From Mesopusillimonas faecipullorum (GTDB taxonomy: Bacteria; Pseudomonadota; Gammaproteobacteria; Burkholderiales; Burkholderiaceae_B): DNA of 64,000 bases. Below the pieces are notes generated by a model. That model was not told the DNA's origin. It ran no database searches and saw only the letters and a program-made list of their open reading frames with translations. The position numbers and the translations under genes were made by a program. Below, piece after piece: positions 1 to 7,382 of the stretch. Location of the stretch: NCBI RefSeq assembly GCF_020539505.1, contig NZ_JACDXW010000002.1, forward strand, positions 248,001 to 312,000. Direction: 5' to 3'. Positions within the stretch are counted from its first letter, which is position 1. Each line of letters starts with the position of its first letter.

Positions 1-924
1 CCCACAGATTACAACCCCGAGACGGGGCGCTTCGATACGCAAAGCATAGAAGAGGTCGTGCAAGCTGTTTTGGGCATAAATCCTTCAGCGGCCATCGTGA
101 TCAAATCAACGGTGCCGGTTGGCTATACGCGTCGGTTAAGTGAAAAACTGGGTACTGACCGACTCATTTTCTCGCCCGAGTTCCTGCGAGAGGGAATGGC
201 TCTGCACGACAACCTTTACCCCTCTAGAATTGTTGTGGGGGATACGTCGACGAAGGGGCGGGTGTTTGCCCAACTATTGTCCGAGTGCGCGCTACGCGAG
301 AACGTGGAAGTGCTTTTGACGGGCTCTGCAGAGGCAGAAGCGATAAAGCTGTTTTCTAACACCTACCTCGCTATGCGCGTAGCCTTCTTTAACGAGTTAG
401 ACAGTTTTGCTGAGTCTAATGCCTTAGACGCTCGGCAGCTGATCCGGGGAGTCGGTTTAGACCCTCGTATAGGGCAGCACTACAACAACCCGTCTTTCGG
501 TTACGGTGGCTACTGTTTGCCCAAGGATACCAAGCAGCTACTCGCCAATTACGACCAGATACCTAGCACCTTGATTCGCGCGGTTGTAGAAGCCAACAGC
601 ACACGTAAAGATTTTATAGCGCAAGCCATACTGAAGCATCAGCCTAGTGTTGTGGGTATATATCGTCTTACAACCAAGGCAGATTCGGATAATTTTAGAG
701 ACTCGGCTATTCAGGGGGTGATAAGGCGCCTAGAGGCTGAAAACGTTGAAATTGTTATTTACGAGCCAGCTTTAAATTTGGCTGAGTTTTCAGGCTACCC
801 AGTTATAGCCGAACTAGCGAAGTTCAAGCGTGTAAGCGATATTATTGTGGCGAACCGATATAGCACTGAGCTACACGACGTAGAGGGAAAAGTGTACACG
901 CGAGACTTATTCGGTCTGAATTAA
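1..924 (+). CDS. ugd: UDP-glucose 6-dehydrogenase, 5' end outside the window
   Basis: Oxidises UDP-glucose to UDP-glucuronate in the cytoplasm, a common capsule precursor. The frame is open from base 1, beginning P-T-D-Y-N-P-E-T-G, so the N-terminal Rossmann part (roughly 80 residues) lies upstream. Visible are the FSPEFLREG segment, the GYGGYCLPKDT active-site loop with the catalytic Cys (TGT at 514-516), and a C-terminal UDP-binding domain. The visible 307 residues fit the short (about 390 aa) capsule-type enzyme. It is the first visible gene of the rightward capsule block, so glucuronate may be in the polymer; this is inference. The next gene starts 82 bp downstream. Confidence 0.9.
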   Translation, partial: PTDYNPETGRFDTQSIEEVVQAVLGINPSAAIVIKSTVPVGYTRRLSEKLGTDRLIFSPEFLREGMALHDNLYPSRIVVGDTSTKGRVFAQLLSECALRENVEVLLTGSAEAEAIKLFSNTYLAMRVAFFNELDSFAESNALDARQLIRGVGLDPRIGQHYNNPSFGYGGYCLPKDTKQLLANYDQIPSTLIRAVVEANSTRKDFIAQAILKHQPSVVGIYRLTTKADSDNFRDSAIQGVIRRLEAENVEIVIYEPALNLAEFSGYPVIAELAKFKRVSDIIVANRYSTELHDVEGKVYTRDLFGLN

Positions 925-971
925 ACGGTTTTTCCTCTTCTTGCCCAGTGGGAAAAGCTGCTGAAGCTATG

Positions 972-985
972 CTTGCTTAAGCAAG
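972..985. repeat. 14-bp perfect palindrome between ugd and the SDR gene
   Basis: CTTGCTTAAGCAAG reads the same on both strands. It sits 47 bp after the ugd stop and 21 bp before the next start. No T-run follows, so it is not a classical intrinsic terminator. It could be an operator or an mRNA hairpin; function unknown. Confidence 0.4.
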
Positions 986-1006
986 GAGCAGCCCCATCAC
1001 TGTAAT

Positions 1007-1834
1007 ATGTTGGCTTCCACCCTCATTGGCAAAAACTCCTTGAGCTCTTATCGATCCACATCGTCCGGTGCTGTGCGCTGTGTACTGATCACCGGTGCCA
1101 CAGGTGGCATAGGTAGTGCGCTGGCTTTAGAGTACGCCCAGGCCGGCGCCTCCACCCTGATTCTTCAAGGGCGTCAGGAAAACCGCCTGCAGGAACTGGC
1201 CCAAGCGTGCAGTGCACACGGGGCTAAGGTGATTACCCATGTCCAAGACGTACGCGATCACGACACCCTAAAGGCATGGCTAGAGCAAATCAGCCAAACA
1301 GAGTCACCAGACTTGGTCATTGCCAATGCCGGCGTCAATATCAATACCGGCCCTCAAGGGCAGGGCGAAGACTGGGCAGATGTTCACCGCCTGCTAGACG
1401 TCAACATTAAAGCCGTATTTGCCACCGCGCACGGCGTGCTGCCTGCCATGCGTGCGCGGGGTAGTGGGCAAGTTGCCCTGATCAGTTCCTTAGCAGCCTG
1501 GCGTGGCTTGCCCGAAACCCCCAGCTATAGCGCCAGCAAAGCAGCCGTTAAAGTGTATGGCGAAGCCATGCGAGACTCATTGGCCCACGAAGGCATACGT
1601 TTCAACGTAGTCATGCCAGGTTATGTGGAATCGCAAATGTGCTTCGATATGCCCGGCCCCAAACCCTTTCTCTGGAAGGCAGACAAAGCGGCACGTGTCA
1701 TACGCAAAGGGCTTAGCGCCAACCGTGCGCGCATCAGCTTTCCCTTCCCGTTAAATTTAGGCTGCTTTCTGCTGGCGGTGATACACCCGGCTGTTTCCAG
1801 CCGCATACTAAAGTGGATGGGTTACGGTGCCTGA
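1007..1834 (+). CDS. SDR-family oxidoreductase of capsule locus (RkpH/WcbP-like)
   Basis: A classical short-chain dehydrogenase/reductase of 275 residues. It has the NAD(P) motif T-G-A-T-G-G-I-G at residues 29-36, NAG at about 107-109, and the catalytic pair in YSASK (Tyr174, Lys178). It overlaps the following LtaS-like gene by 8 bp. An SDR next to such a sulfatase-like membrane protein, in a locus that also holds an RkpA-like synthase and a BioF-like enzyme, matches the Sinorhizobium rkpAGHI and Burkholderia wcbPQRT gene sets. I infer that it reduces a keto group on the capsule lipid product. There is no clear Shine-Dalgarno before this ATG; a start at the internal GTG near 1070 would still keep the Rossmann fold. 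Confidence 0.8.
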   Translation: MLASTLIGKNSLSSYRSTSSGAVRCVLITGATGGIGSALALEYAQAGASTLILQGRQENRLQELAQACSAHGAKVITHVQDVRDHDTLKAWLEQISQTESPDLVIANAGVNINTGPQGQGEDWADVHRLLDVNIKAVFATAHGVLPAMRARGSGQVALISSLAAWRGLPETPSYSASKAAVKVYGEAMRDSLAHEGIRFNVVMPGYVESQMCFDMPGPKPFLWKADKAARVIRKGLSANRARISFPFPLNLGCFLLAVIHPAVSSRILKWMGYGA

Positions 1835-3371
1835 GATGATCTGGCCGCTAGTGCCCGCCTTTTTTGCTGGGCTGATGCTTTCGTGGGCCTTAGAGCTGCT
1901 GCTAACGCCCAGGCCGCAAGCCCCCTGGCGCCGCCCCGCATCTGCCGTGGCCGTGCATACTGGCATCTGGACACTGGCCTTCGCCTTGGAAATCGCCTTG
2001 TTTCGGCGGCCCTACTTTGCGGCGGGTAATGTACTGGCCCTGCAATGCGTGTTCATTATTGTCAACAATGCCAAATACCATTCCCTGCACGAACCCTTTG
2101 TATACCCTGACTTCACCTTCTTTAGCGATGCCATCAAGCACCCGCGCCTGTACCTGCCATTTTTAGGTTGGATGGCGCCTTTGGCGGCGGCAGCGGGCTA
2201 CGGCTTAGCCTTATGGGCCGGCCTAAAGTACGAACCCGCAGTAGATGCCCAGCTTTCAACATGGGCGCTAATGGCACATGCGGCGGTGCTGGCATTATTA
2301 GGCTGGGCCTTAGCCAAAGCCGGTGCGCGGGGTTTGCCCCCGTCATCAGCGTTCGATGCGGTACAAGATATTCGCCAGTTAGGCTTGGCGGCTTCCTTAT
2401 GGCAATACGCCATCGCCGAGCGCGCCGATACTCAAAGCATACGAGACGCCGCACCCTTCGCGCAGGCCAGCACTCAAGCCAGACCAGACCTTGAAGATCT
2501 ACCCGACATAGTGGTAGTGCAAAGTGAATCCTTCTTCGATGCCCGCCGGCTTTACCCCCAGATTCGCCCCGAAGTGCTAGCCAACTTTGATTTGCTACGT
2601 TCGGAATCCCTGCAACATGGGCAGGTACAAGTAGAAGCCTGGGGCGCCAACACCATACGCACGGAATTTGGTTTCTTAAGTGGGCTAAGTGCCAAGCAAC
2701 TGGGCGTGCACCGCTTTCACCCCTACCGCAAACTGGCAGGGCAGGGCGTAGCCACCTTGGCAAGCTACCTGCGCAGCCTGGGCTACCGCACCATTTGCGT
2801 GCACCCCTACCACGGCCAGTTTTACGACCGCGATGTCATCCTGCCCAAACTAGGGTTCGATGAGTTTATAGACATAGCAGCCTTCCACGACGCCAAGCGA
2901 GACGGCCCCTATGTGGGCGACATTGCCTTGGCAGATTATGTCAAAACGTTTCTAGAAAAAGAGCGAGAACAGCCTCTATACGTGCACGTTATCACCATGG
3001 AAAACCATGGCCCCTTGCATTTTGAGCAGGTTAGCGCACAAGATATAGAGGCGCTTATGAGGGCCCCTTTGCCAAAAGGGTGCGAAGACTTGGTGGCCTA
3101 CACCCGCCATTTATGTAACGCCGACACCATGTTTGGCCGCCTGCGCGCCAGCTTGCTAAGCCAAAAACGGCCCGGCACGCTTTGCATATTTGGCGACCAC
3201 GTACCCATAATGGCCAAGGTTTACAAGCAATTGGGTAAGGCACCGGGTGACACCGACTATTTATTGTGGAAAAGCGATGCCCGCGAACAGGCGGTTCACA
3301 ACAATGTAACATTAAGTATCACGAAACTAGCAAGCGTTTCCCTAGAATTGGGGATAGGCCTGCGCAGCTAG
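1827..3371 (+). CDS. LTA synthase-like sulfatase-fold membrane protein (RkpI/WcbQ-like)
   Basis: A 514-residue protein with about four to five N-terminal membrane segments (first 165 residues) and a large periplasmic alkaline-phosphatase/sulfatase domain. The domain shows the metal-site start VVVQSESFFD, a WGANTIRTEF segment whose Thr276 corresponds to the nucleophile of LtaS/OpgB-type phosphotransferases, ENHGPL, and the metal ligands of FGDHVP. Family members transfer phosphoglycerol-type groups from lipids or hydrolyse them. In rkp/wcb capsule loci the homologue is needed for capsule production, but its exact reaction is not established. It starts at GTG 1827, overlapping the SDR gene; ATG 1836 is an alternative. 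Confidence 0.8.
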   Translation: MPEMIWPLVPAFFAGLMLSWALELLLTPRPQAPWRRPASAVAVHTGIWTLAFALEIALFRRPYFAAGNVLALQCVFIIVNNAKYHSLHEPFVYPDFTFFSDAIKHPRLYLPFLGWMAPLAAAAGYGLALWAGLKYEPAVDAQLSTWALMAHAAVLALLGWALAKAGARGLPPSSAFDAVQDIRQLGLAASLWQYAIAERADTQSIRDAAPFAQASTQARPDLEDLPDIVVVQSESFFDARRLYPQIRPEVLANFDLLRSESLQHGQVQVEAWGANTIRTEFGFLSGLSAKQLGVHRFHPYRKLAGQGVATLASYLRSLGYRTICVHPYHGQFYDRDVILPKLGFDEFIDIAAFHDAKRDGPYVGDIALADYVKTFLEKEREQPLYVHVITMENHGPLHFEQVSAQDIEALMRAPLPKGCEDLVAYTRHLCNADTMFGRLRASLLSQKRPGTLCIFGDHVPIMAKVYKQLGKAPGDTDYLLWKSDAREQAVHNNVTLSITKLASVSLELGIGLRS

Positions 3372-3439
3372 TTGGGGTTACAATTTGCCGCGCTGCCGTA
3401 TAAAACAATAAATATTCGAGGGCAAGAGGCAAAAGGGGT

Positions 3440-3464
3440 TATGCACCCGTGTTGTATGTGCATA
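3440..3464. repeat. Inverted repeat in the leader of the export operon
   Basis: The 240-bp gap 3372-3611 separates the LtaS-like gene from kpsE. It contains TATGCAC at 3440-3446 and its exact complement GTGCATA at 3458-3464 (7-bp arms, 11-bp spacer). The gap probably holds a promoter for the AT-rich export and biosynthesis genes. I did not find the ops core GGCGGTAG of a JUMPstart element there, so RfaH-type control is not supported. Confidence 0.35.
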
Positions 3465-3611
3465 CATGTTTAACCTAGTGGCTGACACACGGCGGACATG
3501 GTTTGATGATTAAATACTGCGGGCATACTGCCATGGTTGCGGTTCGGCAATTGTGAAATTATTCCAGCCGTGCAATTTTCTTTCAAAAAGTAAATTAACT
3601 GACAATATAAG

Positions 3612-4718
3612 ATGGATTTAGAAAAACTCAAAACCAGACGGCTAGCTATCCTTCTGGTTGGGATACCAATGCTTCTGGCCGTTATTTATTACAGCTTTTT
3701 TGCTTTGGATAGATATGTCAGTGTGGCACAGGTAGCTGTGCGGCAAACCGGTAGCAACGACGCCCCGCAAATTCCCGGCCTAGCGGTAATGATGGGCGGC
3801 TTGAACCCTGCTTCGCGTGAAGAAACCCTGTATTTGCGTGAATTTATATTGTCTAACGACATGCTTAAGGTGCTGCAAAAAGAACTGCAGTGGCCAGAGC
3901 ACTACGCAAAGTTTTGGCGCGACCCGCTTTTTTGGCTAAATAAAAACGCCCCGCAAGAAGATATACTTAAATACTATCAGCGTATGGTCAAGCCGCACTT
4001 CGATGAGCAGACGGGGTTGTTGGCAGTAGAGGTTCAAGCCTTCACCCCCGAGTTTGCCGAAGCCACGTTGAAAGTGATCTTGGCCGAGAGCGAACGCTTC
4101 GTGAACGAGCTTTCGCACCGTATGGCCAGAGAAGAAATGACTTTTGCGCAGCAAGAATTAGCAAAAGCCCGGGAAGAATACGAACTGCGGCGGGACGCAT
4201 TACTGGAGTTTCAGGGGGCTAGTAACCTACTAGATGCCGAAGCTGCAGCCAAAGCCAGAGCTATGGTCATTTCAGACCTTGAAGCACAGCTGACTAAAGA
4301 ACGAGCAGCACTGAAAGGCCTGACGGCTACTTTGTCGGCAGATACGCCGCAAGTACGCCAGCAGCGCAACAAAATCCGGGCATTGGAGCAGCAACTTGAG
4401 TCTGAGAACCGCCGTTTGGTGGCGCAGCAGACGGGTGGCGAAAAACTAAACGTGGTGGCTTCGCGTTATCGTAGCTTAACCATAGATGCAACGATTGCAG
4501 AAGAGGCTTATAAGTTTGCGGTAAGTTCTGTAGAAACAGCACGTATTGAAGCAAGTAAAAAACTACGTAGTTTAGTGACGGTGGTGAGTCCGAACACTCC
4601 TGATACGGCTCTTTATCCACAGCGCATATATAACCTATTCACACTCTTGGTTGGCCTTCTTCTGTTTTATGGCATAGCACGTTTTGTTATTGCTACGGTG
4701 GAAGATCATCGCGATTGA
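3612..4718 (+). CDS. kpsE: Capsule export inner-membrane protein, KpsE/CtrB/BexC family
   Basis: A polysaccharide co-polymerase-like adaptor of 368 residues linking the inner-membrane ABC exporter to the outer-membrane channel. There is a membrane helix at about residues 12-32 and another at about 337-357. The periplasmic part between them has a predicted coiled coil at about 175-275, rich in Lys, Glu and Gln heptads. The length and two-helix layout fit CtrB/BexC/KpsE. It is the first gene of the order kpsE-ctrA-kpsM-kpsT. The leader has no strong Shine-Dalgarno. Confidence 0.88.
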   Translation: MDLEKLKTRRLAILLVGIPMLLAVIYYSFFALDRYVSVAQVAVRQTGSNDAPQIPGLAVMMGGLNPASREETLYLREFILSNDMLKVLQKELQWPEHYAKFWRDPLFWLNKNAPQEDILKYYQRMVKPHFDEQTGLLAVEVQAFTPEFAEATLKVILAESERFVNELSHRMAREEMTFAQQELAKAREEYELRRDALLEFQGASNLLDAEAAAKARAMVISDLEAQLTKERAALKGLTATLSADTPQVRQQRNKIRALEQQLESENRRLVAQQTGGEKLNVVASRYRSLTIDATIAEEAYKFAVSSVETARIEASKKLRSLVTVVSPNTPDTALYPQRIYNLFTLLVGLLLFYGIARFVIATVEDHRD

Positions 4719-4745
4719 ATCCTAACGTTGAACCGGCTATCAACA

Positions 4746-5855
4746 ATGTCTAATTCACTTTCTATTATTATCCTCCGTGCTACCTTGCTGGCTTTACCTT
4801 TTACTCTTGCGGGGTGCGCAAGTAGTTTCTTGTCTGGCGCAGGACCTTCGATAAGTGCCATAAATGAAAATGAAGGCAATCAATACACTGTCATAGACTT
4901 AAGTGCGGACACAATCGGACCTTACATGCGAGCTCCTCAACGAGTTTACGGTCCCGATGTAGCCCTGCCGGATATGCCGGAAATTAAGCTTATGCCAGGC
5001 GATGTGCTGCAGATCATGGTGACTGATAGCTCAGTGGACGGAGCTCTATTCGCTCCCTTAGCTGCCGGTGGCACGGTATTTGAGGGCGTGCGTTTAGATA
5101 GTAAAGGCCATATTTCTTTACCTTATATTGGCAGTCAAAATGTGCGCGGAAAGACTTTAGCTGCAGTTGAGACGCAACTGCGTAAGGCTTTAAAAGGATT
5201 GGCAAGTGATCCCCAGGTGCATGTATCCATCACTGGTGATTTATCAGGCTCGGTTTTGGTTGCAGGTGCCGTAAAGACTCCAGGTCGCTTCTCCGCTTTG
5301 CAAGGACCATTGACTTTGTTGGATGCTATTAATCAAGCTGGCGGTCCGGTTTTAGAGCCTCATTTGATCAACGTAGTAGTGCGGACAGGTAAAAAGGCTT
5401 ATCACTTCAATTACGACGAACTTCTCTCCGGCAAAAACCAATTAGTTCCGCCGAACTCTGAAATTGTGCTTGAACGAGCACGTAAGCGATTCGTGGCTAT
5501 GGGGGCGGTCGTGCAGTCAGGTTTACACGATCTTCCCTCTAATAATCCTAGCTTACTAGAAGTGCTTGGTGTGGTTGGGGGGTTAAATGAAGCGAAGTCA
5601 GATGCTAGTGGGGTTTTTATATTTCGTCTTCACGATGGGGCAGTAGAAACTTCCGATAGGCCAGTAACGCCAAGAAGTGCTGAAGTATTCAGATTGAATC
5701 TAAAAAATCCAGCAGCTATGTTTTTAGCGAGGCAGTTTTTAGTTCAACCTGAAGACGCAATTTATGTTACCAATGCCGCTGTGTATGAGTGGCAAAAAAT
5801 AATATCACCCATAGTTCAAGTTTTAGTTTTGGGACGTGTCGTTGATGGTTTCTGA
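4746..5855 (+). CDS. ctrA: Outer-membrane polysaccharide export lipoprotein, CtrA/BexD/Wza type
   Basis: Forms the outer-membrane channel through which the capsule leaves the cell. The product starts with a signal peptide ending in the lipobox LAGC. A Poly_export domain follows (MPGDVLQIMV) with two SLBB ligand-binding domains (VLVAGAVKTPGRF and VAMGAVVQSGLHDL). At about 369 residues it resembles CtrA/BexD rather than the roughly 560-residue E. coli KpsD. I chose ATG 4746; TTG 4728 in the same frame adds six residues (MNRLST) and one positive charge. Neither start has a clear ribosome-binding site. It lies just downstream of kpsE and 17 bp before kpsM. Confidence 0.88.
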   Translation: MSNSLSIIILRATLLALPFTLAGCASSFLSGAGPSISAINENEGNQYTVIDLSADTIGPYMRAPQRVYGPDVALPDMPEIKLMPGDVLQIMVTDSSVDGALFAPLAAGGTVFEGVRLDSKGHISLPYIGSQNVRGKTLAAVETQLRKALKGLASDPQVHVSITGDLSGSVLVAGAVKTPGRFSALQGPLTLLDAINQAGGPVLEPHLINVVVRTGKKAYHFNYDELLSGKNQLVPPNSEIVLERARKRFVAMGAVVQSGLHDLPSNNPSLLEVLGVVGGLNEAKSDASGVFIFRLHDGAVETSDRPVTPRSAEVFRLNLKNPAAMFLARQFLVQPEDAIYVTNAAVYEWQKIISPIVQVLVLGRVVDGF

Positions 5856-5872
5856 ATGGAGTGACTCTTATA

Positions 5873-6658
5873 ATGAAAAAAAGAAGCTCACTTAAAGTAA
5901 CTCAAGCGGTGTTACTTGCTCTTGTAATTCGGGAGGTGAGAGCACGTTTGTACGCCCGACGATTTGGCGCCTTGTGGCTCATTCTCGAACCCATCGTCCA
6001 TATAGCCGGCATATTAGCCTTTGTGACAGTTATTAGAGGCAGGACAGTGCCTGGCTTCGATGCGCCAATATTTTTCTTTGTCGGTATAGCGCCATTCTTG
6101 ATGATGAGAAACATTTGCTTGAGGATGATGGAAGCGGTATCAGCTAATCAGGCTTTGTTCGCCTATCGACAAATAAAACCACTGGACACAATGTTAGCGC
6201 GACTGTTAGTTGAGGTTGCGTTGGCTGGTTGTGTGTATGCATTAATACTATTCGGCATGGCCGTATTCCTAAATTATGACATTGGTATAGCTCATCCTTT
6301 GGAGTGGGTATGGGTTTTGTTAGTGGGTATTATATTTTCTTTTAGTGTTGGTGTAATACTCTGTGTGATAGTTGAGATTGTCCCAGAGCTAAAAGGTTTC
6401 TTGAGAATGATGTTTTTGCCACTTTATTTCATTTCTGGCGTGTTATTTCCTATTTGGTTGATACCCAACTATCTCCTCAAGTGGATAGAGTGGAACCCGT
6501 TTTTATACATAATAGATAATCTCAGAAGATCGATATTTATACATTACCCAGATGTACCAAGTATGGGAATGGAATACCCTGTTAAATTAACTGTTTGCTG
6601 TTTATTCCTGGCTATGGGTTTGTATAGGGCAAGGCATTTAAGGCTGGTTGCACTATGA
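5873..6658 (+). CDS. kpsM: Capsule ABC transporter permease KpsM/CtrC
   Basis: ABC-2 type permease of about 261 residues that moves lipid-linked capsule across the inner membrane. It has a basic N-terminus (MKKRSSLKV) and an amphipathic REVRARLYARRFG segment before six hydrophobic helices, with the conserved LYFISGVLFPI region near residues 185-195. ATG 5873 has GGAG at 5858-5861; GTG 5861 in the same frame would add four residues. Its stop overlaps the kpsT start as ATGA, implying translational coupling of the two transporter halves. The gene is clearly richer in A+T than the housekeeping part of the window. Confidence 0.92.
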   Translation: MKKRSSLKVTQAVLLALVIREVRARLYARRFGALWLILEPIVHIAGILAFVTVIRGRTVPGFDAPIFFFVGIAPFLMMRNICLRMMEAVSANQALFAYRQIKPLDTMLARLLVEVALAGCVYALILFGMAVFLNYDIGIAHPLEWVWVLLVGIIFSFSVGVILCVIVEIVPELKGFLRMMFLPLYFISGVLFPIWLIPNYLLKWIEWNPFLYIIDNLRRSIFIHYPDVPSMGMEYPVKLTVCCLFLAMGLYRARHLRLVAL

Positions 6659-7311
6659 TTTTAGTTGACAATCTTACTAAGTCATACAGAAGTGAAGTGG
6701 GTAGAGATTATGTTTTTAAAAACTTATCTTTTAAAATTCCTGAAAACAAAAATGTGGCTCTAATAGGTAAAAATGGATCTGGAAAGTCAACTCTAATGAG
6801 ATTGTTGGGTGGGGTTGATATACCAGATAGTGGAAAAGTTTTAACTTCAAAAAGTATATCTTGGCCTGTGGGATTGTCTGGTGGTTTTCAAGGGGCTTTG
6901 TCCGGACGGCAAAATGCTAAATTTGTGTGCCGAGTATACGGTACGGAAAATGAAGGCATTAAGAAGAAGGTTGCTTTTGTAGAGGAATTTGCTGAAATAG
7001 GCAAATATTTTGATCGTCCGATGCGCACCTACTCTTCCGGGATGCGGGCTCGTGTTGCATTTGGATTGAGTCTTGCTTTTGACTTTGATTACTATCTGGT
7101 GGATGAGGCGCTTTCGGTTGGCGATACAAACTTTAGACGTAAAGCCAAGAGTGCGTTGAGGGAAAAGGTAGATGAAGCCAATATTATTCTTGTGACGCAT
7201 GGGATGGGGCAAGTGCGAGAATTTTGTGATGTTGTATTGCTAGTGAAGAAGGGGGAAGTCATTCAGTATGATGATGTGGAAGAAGGAATTTTAGCTTATC
7301 AAGCCGAATAA
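6655..7311 (+). CDS. kpsT: Capsule ABC transporter ATPase KpsT/CtrD
   Basis: Nucleotide-binding subunit (218 residues) of the capsule exporter. It has Walker A GKNGSGKST at residues 38-46, the signature YSSGMRARVAFG, Walker B YYLVDEAL and a switch His in VTHGM. The length equals the usual 215-225 residues of the KpsT family; there is no extra C-terminal substrate-binding domain, as expected for group 2 capsules with a terminal lipid. The first four bases overlap kpsM. This is one of the most A+T-rich genes in the window: a hand count of 6661-6720 gives 18 G+C in 60. Confidence 0.93.
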   Translation: MILVDNLTKSYRSEVGRDYVFKNLSFKIPENKNVALIGKNGSGKSTLMRLLGGVDIPDSGKVLTSKSISWPVGLSGGFQGALSGRQNAKFVCRVYGTENEGIKKKVAFVEEFAEIGKYFDRPMRTYSSGMRARVAFGLSLAFDFDYYLVDEALSVGDTNFRRKAKSALREKVDEANIILVTHGMGQVREFCDVVLLVKKGEVIQYDDVEEGILAYQAE

Positions 7312-7382
7312 ATTTTCACCATGATTTTTGTGGCATCGTTTTTATTTAACTTCAGTCGGAAAGAAGCGCTAAGAGATTTGAA

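Noticed and set aside
3372-3611. JUMPstart/ops element for capsule operon antitermination
   Set aside because: The core GGCGGTAG is absent; the closest string is GGCGGACA.
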